From Fragum whitleyi (lineage: Eukaryota > Mollusca > Bivalvia > Cardiida > Cardiidae): a stretch of DNA of 64,000 nt. Numbering within the stretch: the first letter of the stretch is position 1; each line of letters begins with the position of its first letter. The position numbers were made by a program, and so were the translations under genes. The stretch covers positions 39,568,687-39,632,686 of the forward strand of contig OX411554.1 of the NCBI GenBank assembly GCA_948146395.1, read 5' to 3'. Below are positions 45,040 to 54,305 of the stretch, one piece after another. The notes beneath the pieces are model-generated. The model made no database searches. It was given only the letters and a program-made list of their open reading frames with translations, and had not been told where the DNA came from.

Positions 45040-45455
45040 ACAACATTAAAATTCGTAGAGGTACTTATGACAAAAAAGCTATTTTTTGCCAAGTTAATCT
45101 GTATTTTTAAACGAAAACGGCGTGGTTGGTCTTAGTTGAGAGGGTTGCTTGAAGGTCTTTGTCGACTCGCTGTTTCTAAGTTTAGGTCGGCTCAGACTCA
45201 GAACTGCATGCTTGTAATCGTAAATTATTTCGAAAATATACTAATTTATAATAGATTGAATAGCAATGTTGCGATGATGATCGGGAACCAGGTTAATTCG
45301 AGTTCCTACAACACAGGACTTGCAGATCGAATTTCGGGGGTTTCCCGAAAGACTTATTGCATTTTATACAGAAATAAAGTGCAATGGATTTCCCCACGTG
45401 ATGCGATTTAAACCAATCAGAATTCTTTATTTTATTGGATTGCAATTATTTACAT
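45040..45455 (+). repeat. Family R4 copy, most complete
   Basis: Uninterrupted version: GACTCGCTGTTTCTAAG, AACTGCATGCTTGTAATC, GAGTTCCTACAACACAGGAC, TTGCAGATCGAATTTCGGGGG, TTTATACAGAAATAAAGTGC, AATGGATTTCCCCACGTGATG, AACCAATCAGAATTC. It spans a 91-codon frame that is not kept in the copy at 7135, so I treat this as a non-coding repeat. Confidence 0.75.
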
Positions 45456-46329
45456 ATATCTGAACTTGCTTACCTAGGTGTTATTTTCAAAGTGTTTTGT
45501 GAACGTTTTCATCCTTACCGCAGGACTATATAATAATTTCCACTATTATCGACGTTTGTGTATTCTCCGCTACTTTCACTTTTTTGGCGAAAGCGACATA
45601 GATTTTTCTGTCCGATCTAAGTTTGGGTTGATTTTGTTTAACACAACCATAAAAAATTTTGTGGGTATGTAGGGTAATTGTCCAAATTAGCTGATAGCTT
45701 GAAATGTTATTTTCGTTCATGAAGGGAAAGGGTTAGTAGTTAATAAAAATAAAAAGATTCAAAAATGCCCCAAACCGTGCGATTTCAATTTTTTTACATT
45801 ATAAAGGGTCTTACATTATTCTAATGATTTCATACAAGAACATGCTTTCAAACTTGTTTGGACTCAATTATAAATGCTCGCCATACTGAAAGGATTGTCT
45901 TCTTTTGTCACTCGGGGCAACCCGACTTCTCAGTGTTTTGATTTTATCAAAGGTATAAGGCCATATCACACATAACTTACTGTCCGAGTCGTACTTACGA
46001 TTCTTGGTTAAACGGACGCCTTGTCCCACTACACCTACGGATGAATCGAGTGTGCAAAACGTATGGACATCTTTATATCCATTGACAGTGCGTTATGTAT
46101 TTGTTTTGTATATACGCTTTGCTGACGCTCATTTGTAATTACAACCTGTTACTCCATCTAGGCTGTCGTTCGCTTTTATCCGCTTGTCTTTATTTTCGAA
46201 TATTTTTGGCTATTTTGGGGTTCACGCGTCTTATCCACTGGGGTTTTCGTGCTTCACGTTGTTAGCCTAAATTCAGCAAAGAACACCGTGCGTTTCAAAA
46301 CAGAAGTGGACACCTGTCAATCTAACGAT
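45456..46329. other. No gene seen
   Basis: 46015-46060 (CTTGTCCCACTACACCTACG, GATGAATCGAGTGTG) resembles the GTCCCACT region at 47729. The rest shows no recognised feature. Confidence 0.4.
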
Positions 46330-46563
46330 GGGCCAACTTATTTTTCGCCCTATAGGGGCCCGTTGTTGTTGTTTTTTCAGCTTGAAACCCGCTTTGCATT
46401 CAGGCTGAAAAAATGTTGCAAACCGTTTTCAAATTATACACCGCTTTACACAAAAGTAAAGCGGGATATACTTAAACCAGTTTGTCACCCTGAACGCAGG
46501 GCTGGATTCAAGCTGAGAAAACAACAACAACGGGCCCCTATAGGGCGAGAAATAAATTGGCCC
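46330..46563. mobile_element. Family P element, complete palindromic copy
   Basis: 234 bp. Left end GGGCCAACTTATTTTTCGCC, CTATAGGGGCCCGTTGTTG; right end CAACAACAACGGGCCCC, TATAGGGCGAGAAATAAATTG, GGCCC. Inner core AAATTATACACCGCTTTAC..GTAAAGCGGGATATA. Nearly the whole element is one imperfect hairpin, so it has no coding role; the frames on both strands here simply read through it. Confidence 0.88.
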
Positions 46564-46584
46564 TAGGTTTTGTCCAAGTGGTCC

Positions 46585-46630
46585 AGGATGCTCAGGTGAG
46601 AGATATATGACCACCATAGTTCTCTTGTAT
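46585..46630 (+). repeat. End fragment of the AGCTCACC repeat
   Basis: GGATGCTCAGGTGAGAGATAT, GACCACCATAGTTCTCTTGT matches the terminus at 39120-39163 (CAGGTGAGCGATCTAGGACT..GTCCTCTTGT). Confidence 0.6.
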
Positions 46631-47164
46631 AATATTCAAATAACCTTTTCATTTGTATGTGTTTTGTTGTTTTTTTTCTCTCTCTCAGAAAATAAAGATT
46701 TGTCCCTGAATAAAAGTGGGTTTGAATTGTTTACTTGCTCCCTTGAACTTGATCCCGACCTGTAGTTTCAGAATAAAGTTATATACAAAAGTTGTCCAGA
46801 GGCAAATCTGTGGAATTATAAAACTCAAAATTGTATTATAAAAGAGACATTTGTACTTTTCTCATGGAAAAAAGTTTGTTTTTAAGAATGTTCCACTGGT
46901 TTCCGTAACTATCACATTTATTTTCCCGTGACTAAATACTCACTTACAGTATTATATTCTGTTTGTCTATCACAAACAAGCATTCTAATTTGTCGGAATT
47001 TAAAAACATTTTCGCATGTTTTAGAAACTCATTGTAAAAACGGGATCTTCTTATTTTTTCGAAACCCGTTCTTAAAAGTTTGTTCCATAAAGTTCCGGTT
47101 TTTTTTCTTTGTTTAGGTCGCATTTATGGATTTCTTGAAGAATTCAATCAGCATTTCGATTTTT
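46631..47164. other. No gene seen
   Basis: AT-rich with T-rich tracts. A 62-codon frame (46928-47116) has no motif. Confidence 0.4.
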
Positions 47165-47379
47165 AATAGATTTCTGAGCGATTTGAGCGAGACTTGGTCT
47201 TTTGAATGAACGAATGAATAAATAAAGGAATGAATGAATGACTGACTGTGTGAATGGAGCTCTGAGTGAGCGCTTATGAATGGTTTTGATCGAAAAGAGG
47301 TAATCCACTCAAAACCTGCTCCGCCACCTCATTTCTTCCAAAATCATTCCTCTTGTCAATTTCACGATGTTCTTAACTG
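47165..47379 (+). mobile_element. MITE-1 deletion copy: arm A joined to an inverted arm B
   Basis: Arm A (TGAATGGAGCTCTGAGTGAGC, GAATGGTTTTGATCGAAAAG) runs straight into GAGGTAATCCACTCAAAACC, CTGCTCC and an arm-B end GTTCTTAACTG before TA. The junction joins arm A to hairpin-plus-arm-B text, so both visible halves end in the same terminal repeat. It looks like recombination between oppositely oriented copies. Confidence 0.75.
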
Positions 47380-47394
47380 TACCGACGTTGTTAA

Positions 47395-47645
47395 GTCGAG
47401 CCCTGCTAGCGATAGCACACTAGGCTCTCAGTCGTAGGGCCAACTTTCATTCGACATTTGACAAATGTTTATGAGGCACGAATCTTTAATCTCCCACCAA
47501 TTGATATATGATAAATAGTATGTTCGAATTATTGTGGTTTTACTGCTGTGAGACCCGACAGGAAGCTATGGATAGGTGTAGCAGGCTCTGAAATATAACT
47601 GCAATAATGTTGTAATTGGCTTAAAATCCCCTTGCAAATAAAGCG
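47395..47645 (+). mobile_element. Probable decayed SINE
   Basis: The end CTGAAATATAACTGCAATAATGTTG..ATTGGCTTAAAATCCCC resembles the SINE 3' part (GATATAACTGAAATAATGTTG AAAGCGGCG). CTCCCACCAATTGATAT matches CACCAATGAGTCGATAA. A tRNA-like start (TGCTAGCGATAGCACACTAGG) is too worn to be sure. Confidence 0.45.
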
Positions 47646-47910
47646 ACGATGTTTAGCAACTTGATGGCAACACTGAAAACAAAGGCTGTACTAACACTAC
47701 TAAGGAAGTACAACCCTACGTTAAGACCCCGTCCCACTACTCTTCCGTCGTGTCCGGTAAGCATATGTTTTGTGTCCGTATGGCAGTGGGACCGGACATT
47801 AATGGATGAATTATCCACGGTAAACTGTTTGTAAATTATACCCCACTTTGCCCGGACAGTTGAGTGCAAAGCAGGGTATCATTTGCAAACAGCTTGCCTT
47901 GCTTTCTTAT
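47646..47910. repeat. Family P core and GTCCCACT hairpin
   Basis: 47729-47793: GTCCCACTACTCTTCCGTCG .. CGTATGGCAGTGGGAC is an inverted repeat enclosing GTGTCCGGTAAGCATATG. 47826-47902: AACTGTTTGTAAATTATACCC, CACTTTGCCCGG mirrored by GTGCAAAGCAGGGTATCATTT, GCAAACAG, followed by CTTATTCTGAACGCAGGG. The two may be parts of one larger family P relative. Confidence 0.6.
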
Positions 47911-48056
47911 TCTGAACGCAGGGACAGATTTATGAAACTTCTTCGCTCTTCGGTTATAAAACAATGGAAACTTTGAACTGTTGCACCCACGAAAACAGAT
48001 GGCATTTTCTCGCGGAAATTGACTAGCTTCATGATTATAAAATGTATTTCTTTCGG

Positions 48057-48065
48057 TATATAAAG
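48057..48065 (+). promoter_or_regulatory. Candidate TATA box
   Basis: TATATAAAG in a GC-moderate setting, 96 bp before an ATG that opens a short exon ending in a splice donor. A start near 48085-48110 would give a leader of roughly 45-70 nt. The surrounding bases (GGTATATAAAGCGAAAG) are not part of any repeat I found. Confidence 0.4.
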
Positions 48066-48152
48066 CGAAAGTTTCGCCCTTCTATAGTAAACGATTGTTT
48101 TACTTGTTCAGGAGTCCATCTCCTTGGATTAAATCGCCTTTATTTTAACAAA

Positions 48153-48179
48153 ATGTATCCGAATGAAGATGATGAACAG
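48153..48179 (+). CDS. Candidate first coding exon (9 codons)
   Basis: ATG after ACAAA, coding MYPNEDDEQ, followed by CAG|GTACAGT, a good splice donor, in phase 0. It lies 96 bp downstream of the TATA box. The acidic peptide matches no family I know. The exon is too short for composition tests, so confidence is low. Confidence 0.25.
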
Positions 48180-48181
48180 GT

Positions 48182-48425
48182 ACAGTATTTTTTTTATTTT
48201 TTGTATGGTGTTTTACGATAATGAGCATTTTTAAATCAAAAGCGTTTTTATTTACGAAAATGTGATTGGGAATACTATATACTTTTATAAACTTATATAT
48301 GTTTATTTCACTTTTAGGTTTAGCTTATACATTGTCTTTAATTAGCAGTTTTTAAACAATGATCTTTCTATTAAAAAAAATAAGTATTTGCGGTAGATAA
48401 CATGTAGCACAATCATAATAGTATA
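48182..48425. other. Possible intron, left part
   Basis: T-rich sequence without repeats between the candidate donor and a MITE-1 copy; part of the proposed intron 48180-48887. Confidence 0.25.
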
Positions 48426-48795
48426 CAAGTAAAACCATCGTGATCATGACAATGGGCATACTTTCTGAATGATTTATTGAATGAAACTCAATGAGTTAGT
48501 GGACGAACAAAATTAGCGATTTTTGCTACCTCCCTTTAATAAAATATACGTACTTTTCTGTTTATGTGTCTTCGTGGACCAAACAGACACTTTGAAATAC
48601 ACACAAGCCAATAAAATCGTAGAATTATTTGATCAATTTGAATTAAATTTTAGTCCTTTTGAATGATTTTGAAATGTTTTCCAGTGATTTCAGGGCCGTT
48701 TTTGATCGATTTGAGTGAGTGTTTGGAATGAATGAATGGAGCGATGGGCGAATGATTTAAAATGAATTTGATCGGAATGAATGATGTTTTAACTG
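48426..48795 (+). mobile_element. MITE-1 copy, subtype II, lying in the proposed intron
   Basis: 370 bp from CAAGTAAAACCATCGTGATC to GTTTTAACTG between TA dinucleotides. Arm B is short, and the left hairpin arm is deleted (GTGGACGAACAAAATTAGCG). The middle carries GTGTCTTCGTGGACCAAACAG; arm A is excellent (TGATCGATTTGAGTGAGTG, GAATGAATGGAGCGATGGGC). Confidence 0.9.
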
Positions 48796-48887
48796 TAACT
48801 ACAACCTGTCGAATATACTCATTGTGCATTTTTTCTTCTGTTTCATGACCACACCTTTTATTGTTTTTACAATCTAATGTACTACAG

Positions 48888-48923
48888 GATTTTGCAGAAG
48901 AGAAACAAACAAACAAAAAATAA
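48888..48923 (+). CDS. Candidate second exon with stop
   Basis: After ACTACAG (preceded by CCTTTTATTGTTTTTACAATC, a fair pyrimidine tract) the phase set by 48179 gives DFAEEKQTNKK then TAA. AATAAA overlaps the stop (48919-48924). Joined to the first exon this would make a 20-residue acidic-then-basic peptide. The AAACAAACAAAC stretch may be simple sequence, so the exon could be chance. Confidence 0.15.
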   Translation, partial: DFAEEKQTNKK

Positions 48924-49019
48924 AGAATCGAGAAAAATTAAAATATTCCATATTGGGAACTTACATCGTGAAGAATATATAGAGATGCACGAATATGCAA
49001 TTTTAAAAAAAATAGAATT

Positions 49020-49239
49020 GAGCCTGTGTGTGAGATTTCCAACAATTTCAAATATACGTAAAGCAAAGACTCTTACCAGCCTGTGCATCACACAGTCTGA
49101 CCACAGTCTTCACTATGCGCTTAAATAGATAAGGTCTCAAATTATCTGTACACCATCAGGAAATTTTATATTTGCAGTATAGCTCAATGTTTACACCGTA
49201 CGCAAATTTCAATTTGTTGGAAATATCATGCACAGGCTC
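49020..49239. mobile_element. 4-bp-target MITE copy, AATT duplication
   Basis: 220 bp, ends GAGCCTGTGTGTGAGATTTC and GAAATATCATGCACAGGCTC, AATT on both sides. Internal order is inverted relative to 15842: AGCAAAGACTCTTACCAGCC then GTGCATCACACAGTCTGACC lie on the left. Confidence 0.9.
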
Positions 49240-49761
49240 AATTTTCAAATGAATTACGGATCACAAATTCTATTTCTGAACATTCTGAGCAGCCTTGCGC
49301 GAGGGGTTGTCAAAGACCACCAAGCAAAGTTACATTCTTGGTCACGTTCAATCGTGTCGATGTCGTTCGTAAATGAAGAAATACCTGGTTTTGCCAATTT
49401 TTATTTATCTGTTTTAGATGACGAGTTAAAAAACTTCACGGACCCAAATTTTAAATACCGTTCTTTTTAATTTATATGATAAATCGACAAAATTCCTGAT
49501 AATTTATTGTTTTAAACTTTTCCTCGTAACATAGTACGTCGGACATAAAATGACGTCATATCATGTATTATTGCGTCATTTTTACAGCAACACTTTTGTG
49601 AATTTTCCAGGAAGCAGAATCTAGAGGGATTAATTGAAGTTATAAGAACTTGTTTCCCGATCGATATAAAATGAATATTAATGACAATCGAAAAGGTGTT
49701 AAGGGATATTTTCGATCGTGTATTTCATATAATATTATCGTTATCGAGTATGTCTTATTTT
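49240..49761. other. No gene supported; foldback relative
   Basis: 49400-49470 (TTATCTGTTTTAGATGACGAG, AATTTTAAATACCG) resembles half of the hairpin at 22722-22822. The 80-codon frame at 49228-49470 covers this repeat and is therefore not called. Confidence 0.4.
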
Positions 49762-49897
49762 ATTTTAGGGATGCGTGTCTTTTTGATTACCTTTAATGAA
49801 GTATTGAATGCAATTGCGTTATTTTTAAGCCATGTCATATGGTAATTGCAGTTTATACATTAATAAACGTAATCCAATAGACACTCGAACGTTATAA
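49762..49897. mobile_element. MITE-3 copy, diverged
   Basis: ATTTTAGGGATGCGTGTCTTT, TGCAATTGCGTTATTTTTAAG, GGTAATTGCAGTTTATACATT, AATAAACGTAAT and ATAGACACTCGAACGTTATAA. The order matches 6133-6280 with many substitutions. Confidence 0.72.
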
Positions 49898-49948
49898 TTG
49901 CAATCCTGCATATCTTTGAATCAATAAAAATACTCAGCTTAACAATAA

Positions 49949-50411
49949 TTAGACCACGCTTTAAGCGAATCGGCCAATCAGAGAACAGTATTTCACAAGT
50001 ATATATCACAGATACAACTCCGAGCGTTGTATTTACAGATATACGGTTGTAGTGTGTCTTGCACGTGAATCTCGACAGGTATTTCGGACCAAGTCATTTC
50101 AAAAAGATGGCGAGCATTTTATACAGCTCTTTATGCCTAAACACTTTCGACAGCTGCAAAAGATCTGAAAATGGTAACGGAAATAGATTCAGAAGTGATT
50201 TCAGCATATTCACACTTGAATACAGCAATATCACAGCAAGATTTACTCTTTTTCATTATTGAGAGGTTCGGTTAAAAAATACAGATAGTGTAAGAAAAAG
50301 CGTGGTCTAAGTCAGATCGAAAATCTCGTGCCGCGGTATATGGGAAATAGACACTCGCTTGCGCTCGTGTCTATTTCCCATATACCACGGCTCTCGTTTT
50401 CTATCCTATAC
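49949..50411 (+). mobile_element. Family H copy
   Basis: TTAGACCACGCTTTAAGCG to CTATCCTATAC. Palindrome 50315-50405 includes GCCGCGGTATATGGGAAATAG and CTATTTCCCATATACCACGG with loop GCTTGC. Shared body blocks with 8491: TATATATCACAGATACAACTC, GTGAATCTCGACAGGT, GAGCATTT, GCAAAAGATCTG. Confidence 0.87.
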
Positions 50412-50524
50412 AGGTTCAAGTCTTCATAGATAAATTCAAAAAATACTGTTTAGATTGACATGAATGTGTATTGGAATCTCACTAACGAAGTTAAATGAAG
50501 TTTACAAATGATACACCAATACAC

Positions 50525-50670
50525 GACGTTTTTGATAGTTTGAGAGGTACCTATACTAAAGAAAAATATTTCTGCCAAATATTTCTTCAATTTAAAACGA
50601 AATCGGCACGATCGGGCTTAGTTGAGATGGTTACTCGGTGGTCTTCGTCGGAATCGTTGGTTCAAAGGTA
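50525..50670 (+). repeat. Family R4 fragment, 5' part
   Basis: TATTTCTGCCAAATATTTCTTC, AAAACGAAATCGGCACGATCG, GGCTTAGTTGAGATGGTTACT and GTCTTCGTCGG match 7150-7270. The 3' half is missing. Confidence 0.68.
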
Positions 50671-50807
50671 TCCGCACTAAAATTTATTTAAATGTTTAAT
50701 TTAACTTTACATTAATTCTTTTGATATGTTAATATTACTATTTTGAAAGTTCTTTAGTATTTTAGAATGACTATTTTTCCGATAATTTTAATGTTTAAGT
50801 AGATCTA

Positions 50808-52507
50808 TTAAGGTGGAAGAGGACAATAGCGTTTTTTTGAGATAAGTGCACATATAGCGGTATCTATGGAAACGTTGTGTTAGCGCGATCTAAACGATTT
50901 ATGTTTTTTAACGCTCATTTTAGAATTTACTTTACCATGACGTCGTTGAAATGACGGTTTCGCGCGTTTTTCACAAATGACCATACGCGTTCCTAAACGC
51001 TTTCACTGATCGTAAGGTGATTCAATTCAATGGCATACACCAAAATAAAGTTGAATGAATTGGGACCATTGGCAGGTAATTGGAACATTGTTATATTTAA
51101 AGATAGATCCGCGAGATTGAATTGAAATTAAATTTTCATTTTTTGGCGGCCCGAAAAAATAGCTTTCAACTTATTTTTCTAAAAGTTGGCTCGATGTTTT
51201 TTTTTTGAAATTTAATATTTTTTGTCCATCTTCCTTTTCATATACTCGCATCTTTTTGCGACGTTTTACCGTCCGGAATTTCTACAAGGATTTTTCGTTT
51301 TTCATAAATATGCATAGAGGTTTTCCCATTTCATTTGAAATGTTATCACTGTAACCTCAAATAGTCTTTGAACGTGCTAATTAATGGTAACGTCAAAACG
51401 TCGAACTTGTGAAATAAACTTACAAAAGTCAATGTTCATTTATAGCGACGTCGACATAAAACTTATTGAAGTCACCGATCGACAACACTTTGGTAAGGTT
51501 AATTCATGTGTACCGCGAAGTTCTCGGTGTATCGGAAAAAAATTCAGGGGCCCTTTCCTCAAAGACCTTTGAACACGTCTGTGAATTTTATCTTTTTATT
51601 CCAATAGAATTCAAAAGCATTTAAATAAACATAGATAATATTAGGAGTAATTCAAACGTCAAAGTCATAGTTTTAACGTCAAATTGACAAACTTTAAATC
51701 CGGATTATAAAATATTAGCTCGATGAAAGCTTTTACAACTTTTCCTGTTTATCGAACTAGAATTGTAGAAAATAATATAAAAATGAACAAATTTCATCGG
51801 GTCAACTTAATAAAATATTGTTAAAAGTCAGATTTTTTGAACAGTAAAAATGTGAATATGGATTTCAAGCAACTCATTTGTCTATATATTTAGTTACAAA
51901 AGTTTTAATATAACATTTGCGTTTTGACCATTCATTAAGCTTAATTTTGGTACAATTTTCGGAACAAAGGCGTCTTATATTTTATCTTATAACTATACAA
52001 ATATCCGTGTGATAACATCCCGTATGATATTTTTCATGATATCACATATTTATTTTTAGAACATGATATAATGTGGTTATTTTTAGAAACTTGCATTTCA
52101 GTTAGAAACACCGACGAAAACAAGACAAATACAGGTTATAAGATAAATATAATACGTACTTCGTGTATTGTATGAAAAAAATATCAAACTCGGTTGTGAG
52201 AATTGATAATTGTCTCGGCAGAGCCTCTACAATTTCAATTCTCCCTACCTCGTTAGATATTTTTTTTCATACAAAACGCTAAATACGTATTATATATAAA
52301 TCGCACTGTGCATTTAAATGGGGCAAGGGTAGTTTGTAGAAGGCGCGCTAAATCGTCATTTTTACGACGTCATAGTAACGTAATTTCCAAATTAAAAAAA
52401 AAGATATATGCGCCGTTGAGATCACCCTAACTCGGAATTTATATATATATATTTACCAAAATTTAATCACTTATCTGAAAAACCGATATAGTCCTCTTCC
52501 ACCTTAA
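50808..52507. mobile_element. 1.7-kb non-autonomous element with TTAA ends
   Basis: Left end TTAAGGTGGAAGAGGACAATA and right end TATAGTCCTCTTCCACCTTAA form an inverted repeat of about 21 bp with one or two mismatches. TTAA at both tips may be a duplicated TTAA target (as in piggyBac-type insertions) or part of the repeat. The largest internal frame is 62 codons, so it lacks a transposase. A family Q copy lies near its right end. Confidence 0.75.
51975..52302 (+). repeat. Family Q copy
   Basis: Colinear with 11193-11512, including CCGTATGATATTTTT, ACTTGCATTTCAGTTAGAAA, CACCGACGAAAACAAGAC and the terminal foldback ATAATACGTACTTCGTGTAT against CAAAACGCTAAATACGTATT. Confidence 0.8.
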
Positions 52508-53054
52508 ATTCAGGGATATCTGTCTGTTTTTCCTTGCCTTACCAGATCGAATCTTATTATTGTAGAGTTTCTACACGATGAAGTCATAGTTTCCGATTAG
52601 TTAAAAAAATCAAAAATCACATTTTCCCAATCTGTGAAATAGCAGCTTTAAGTCAGATTCCAGTATGTTTTCTTAAAGCTAAATTTGTACCCAACTCCAA
52701 GTTACTACGTATTATTGTTCCTACCAAGTTTGAAGCACTGTATCGCTTCAGGGGCTTGTAAAATCTTTGTTATTGATTCTTCATTGTTTCTTCGTTGAAT
52801 TTGAAAATGAAAATACATGCTTTTCTAAGTAGCCTTCATTGTGAACTTTCGACCGAAGACGAAAAAATAAGACGATTTAATCCCGATTTAACTTCCCAAC
52901 CCTAGTTCCCAGCTGTTTCACTCGATTTCTTCCTATTAAATTCTTGATCCCCTCCCAGCGTTATAGATATATATGGCATTAGCTATGTTTAGAAAGCTTT
53001 CCAATGAGTATTTGTAATTTTCTTTTAGTTTTAGAGGTGGATTTCAAAGGAAAT
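52508..53054. other. No gene seen
   Basis: AT-rich. CACATTTTCCCAATCTGTGAAA (52618) resembles CACATTCCCCAAATCTGTGAAA at 20285, a short shared stretch of unknown nature. Confidence 0.4.
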
Positions 53055-53468
53055 AAATTGTCCAGGAATGTTTGGAATGTTTCCGGAATGACATTGAATG
53101 ATTGAGTGGGGTGACATTTTAATGGAATTTAAGGGAGCTAATTCAATAACGCTAATTTCGCAAAAGTTGGACGATATAAGCTATATTTTACCTTCCTTTT
53201 CAAGAAGTCTAGGTCTTTTTCATTTGGTGTCTTTACGTAACAATCAGACACTTCAAAATCCATAACGGTCAAAATCGTTTAATGATTTGAATAATTTCAA
53301 TGTAATATTGTCCGTTTCAAACGACTTCGATTTTTTTACGTTTTAGAAGCGTTTTGAATGTTTTGAATAAGTGTTGTGAATAAAAGAATGAATGAACGGA
53401 GCGCCGAGTAGGCGACTAAGAATGGTTTTGGTCGAGGTGAATGTCAATTTCACGATGTTACTGAAAGT
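53055..53468 (+). mobile_element. MITE-1 copy, left tip lost
   Basis: Arm B decayed (GAATGACATTGAATGATTGAG), hairpin variant CGCTAATTTCGCAAAAGTTGG, subtype II middle (GGTGTCTTTACGTAACAATC), arm A (GAATGAACGGAGCGCCGAG, GAATGTCAATTTCACGATG) to TTACTGAAAGTA. Confidence 0.8.
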
Positions 53469-54305
53469 AATCAGTCTATTTCGAAGGAAATTATTTTCAA
53501 CCACGTGTTAGTTTATTCACGTGTTTATTGAATTGACCATTTCATATCATAGAAGTGCTATTTCTAGTGAGTGACCAAAGGTCAATTTTAGATTGAAATA
53601 CATATAGGGGATAACGGTTTTTCTAGACTCATTCTTCTTTGCAAATATACATGTAAACACTGTTGAAGTATCTTCCGAGGTTCACTTCAACACAGTGAGA
53701 ACTTGGCCACAAGAACTAATTTGCGTTTTGGAATTATTTGGGGATAAAAATGGAAAATTAGGTTGAGGAAGATTTTGATGGTTGAAAGAGAGGTAAACAA
53801 ATTTGGCTTATTTAGAAAGAAACGATATTAATTACATGATGAACAATAAAATACTACCAATCTATTTTAGCCAAGGAGATATTATGAAATTATTTTTGTC
53901 GATTTTATAACTAGTTGTGGAGTAAATCATGTATTCTTCAATTGCATATAATTATCCTGAATTAACTCGATTGGCTGGGGGTACTTTCCACTAATTTGTT
54001 GTTTAAAAATAGCATAACTCAAATTTCGTCTATTAGTCTACGACTTTAACAATGCAAACACATAAACTTCCATTCATAAGGATTTCAAACAGCATTAAAT
54101 ATATCTTCTTTTCTCTTTTTTTTTTTCGATATCTTGACTAAAAATATTGCGATTACGTGATATTTGAAACGAAGGGTACGTGCCATTTTTGTCTATTATG
54201 CCAAGTTCATTTTCATTGTAAGAACTTTAAACTTTAACCGAACAGTTTGCAATGATTAACCTGTCTTTCTAAACCTGGAGTACTAATGTTCTATGTCTGC
54301 AAGTA
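53469..54305. other. No gene seen
   Basis: AT-rich, no recognised repeat or coding frame. Confidence 0.4.

Noticed and set aside
45136..45411. 91-codon frame as a gene
   Set aside because: It lies wholly inside family R4, and the other copies do not keep it open.
46249..46566. 105-codon frame on the plus strand
   Set aside because: It reads through the family P palindrome, which is open on both strands for structural reasons.
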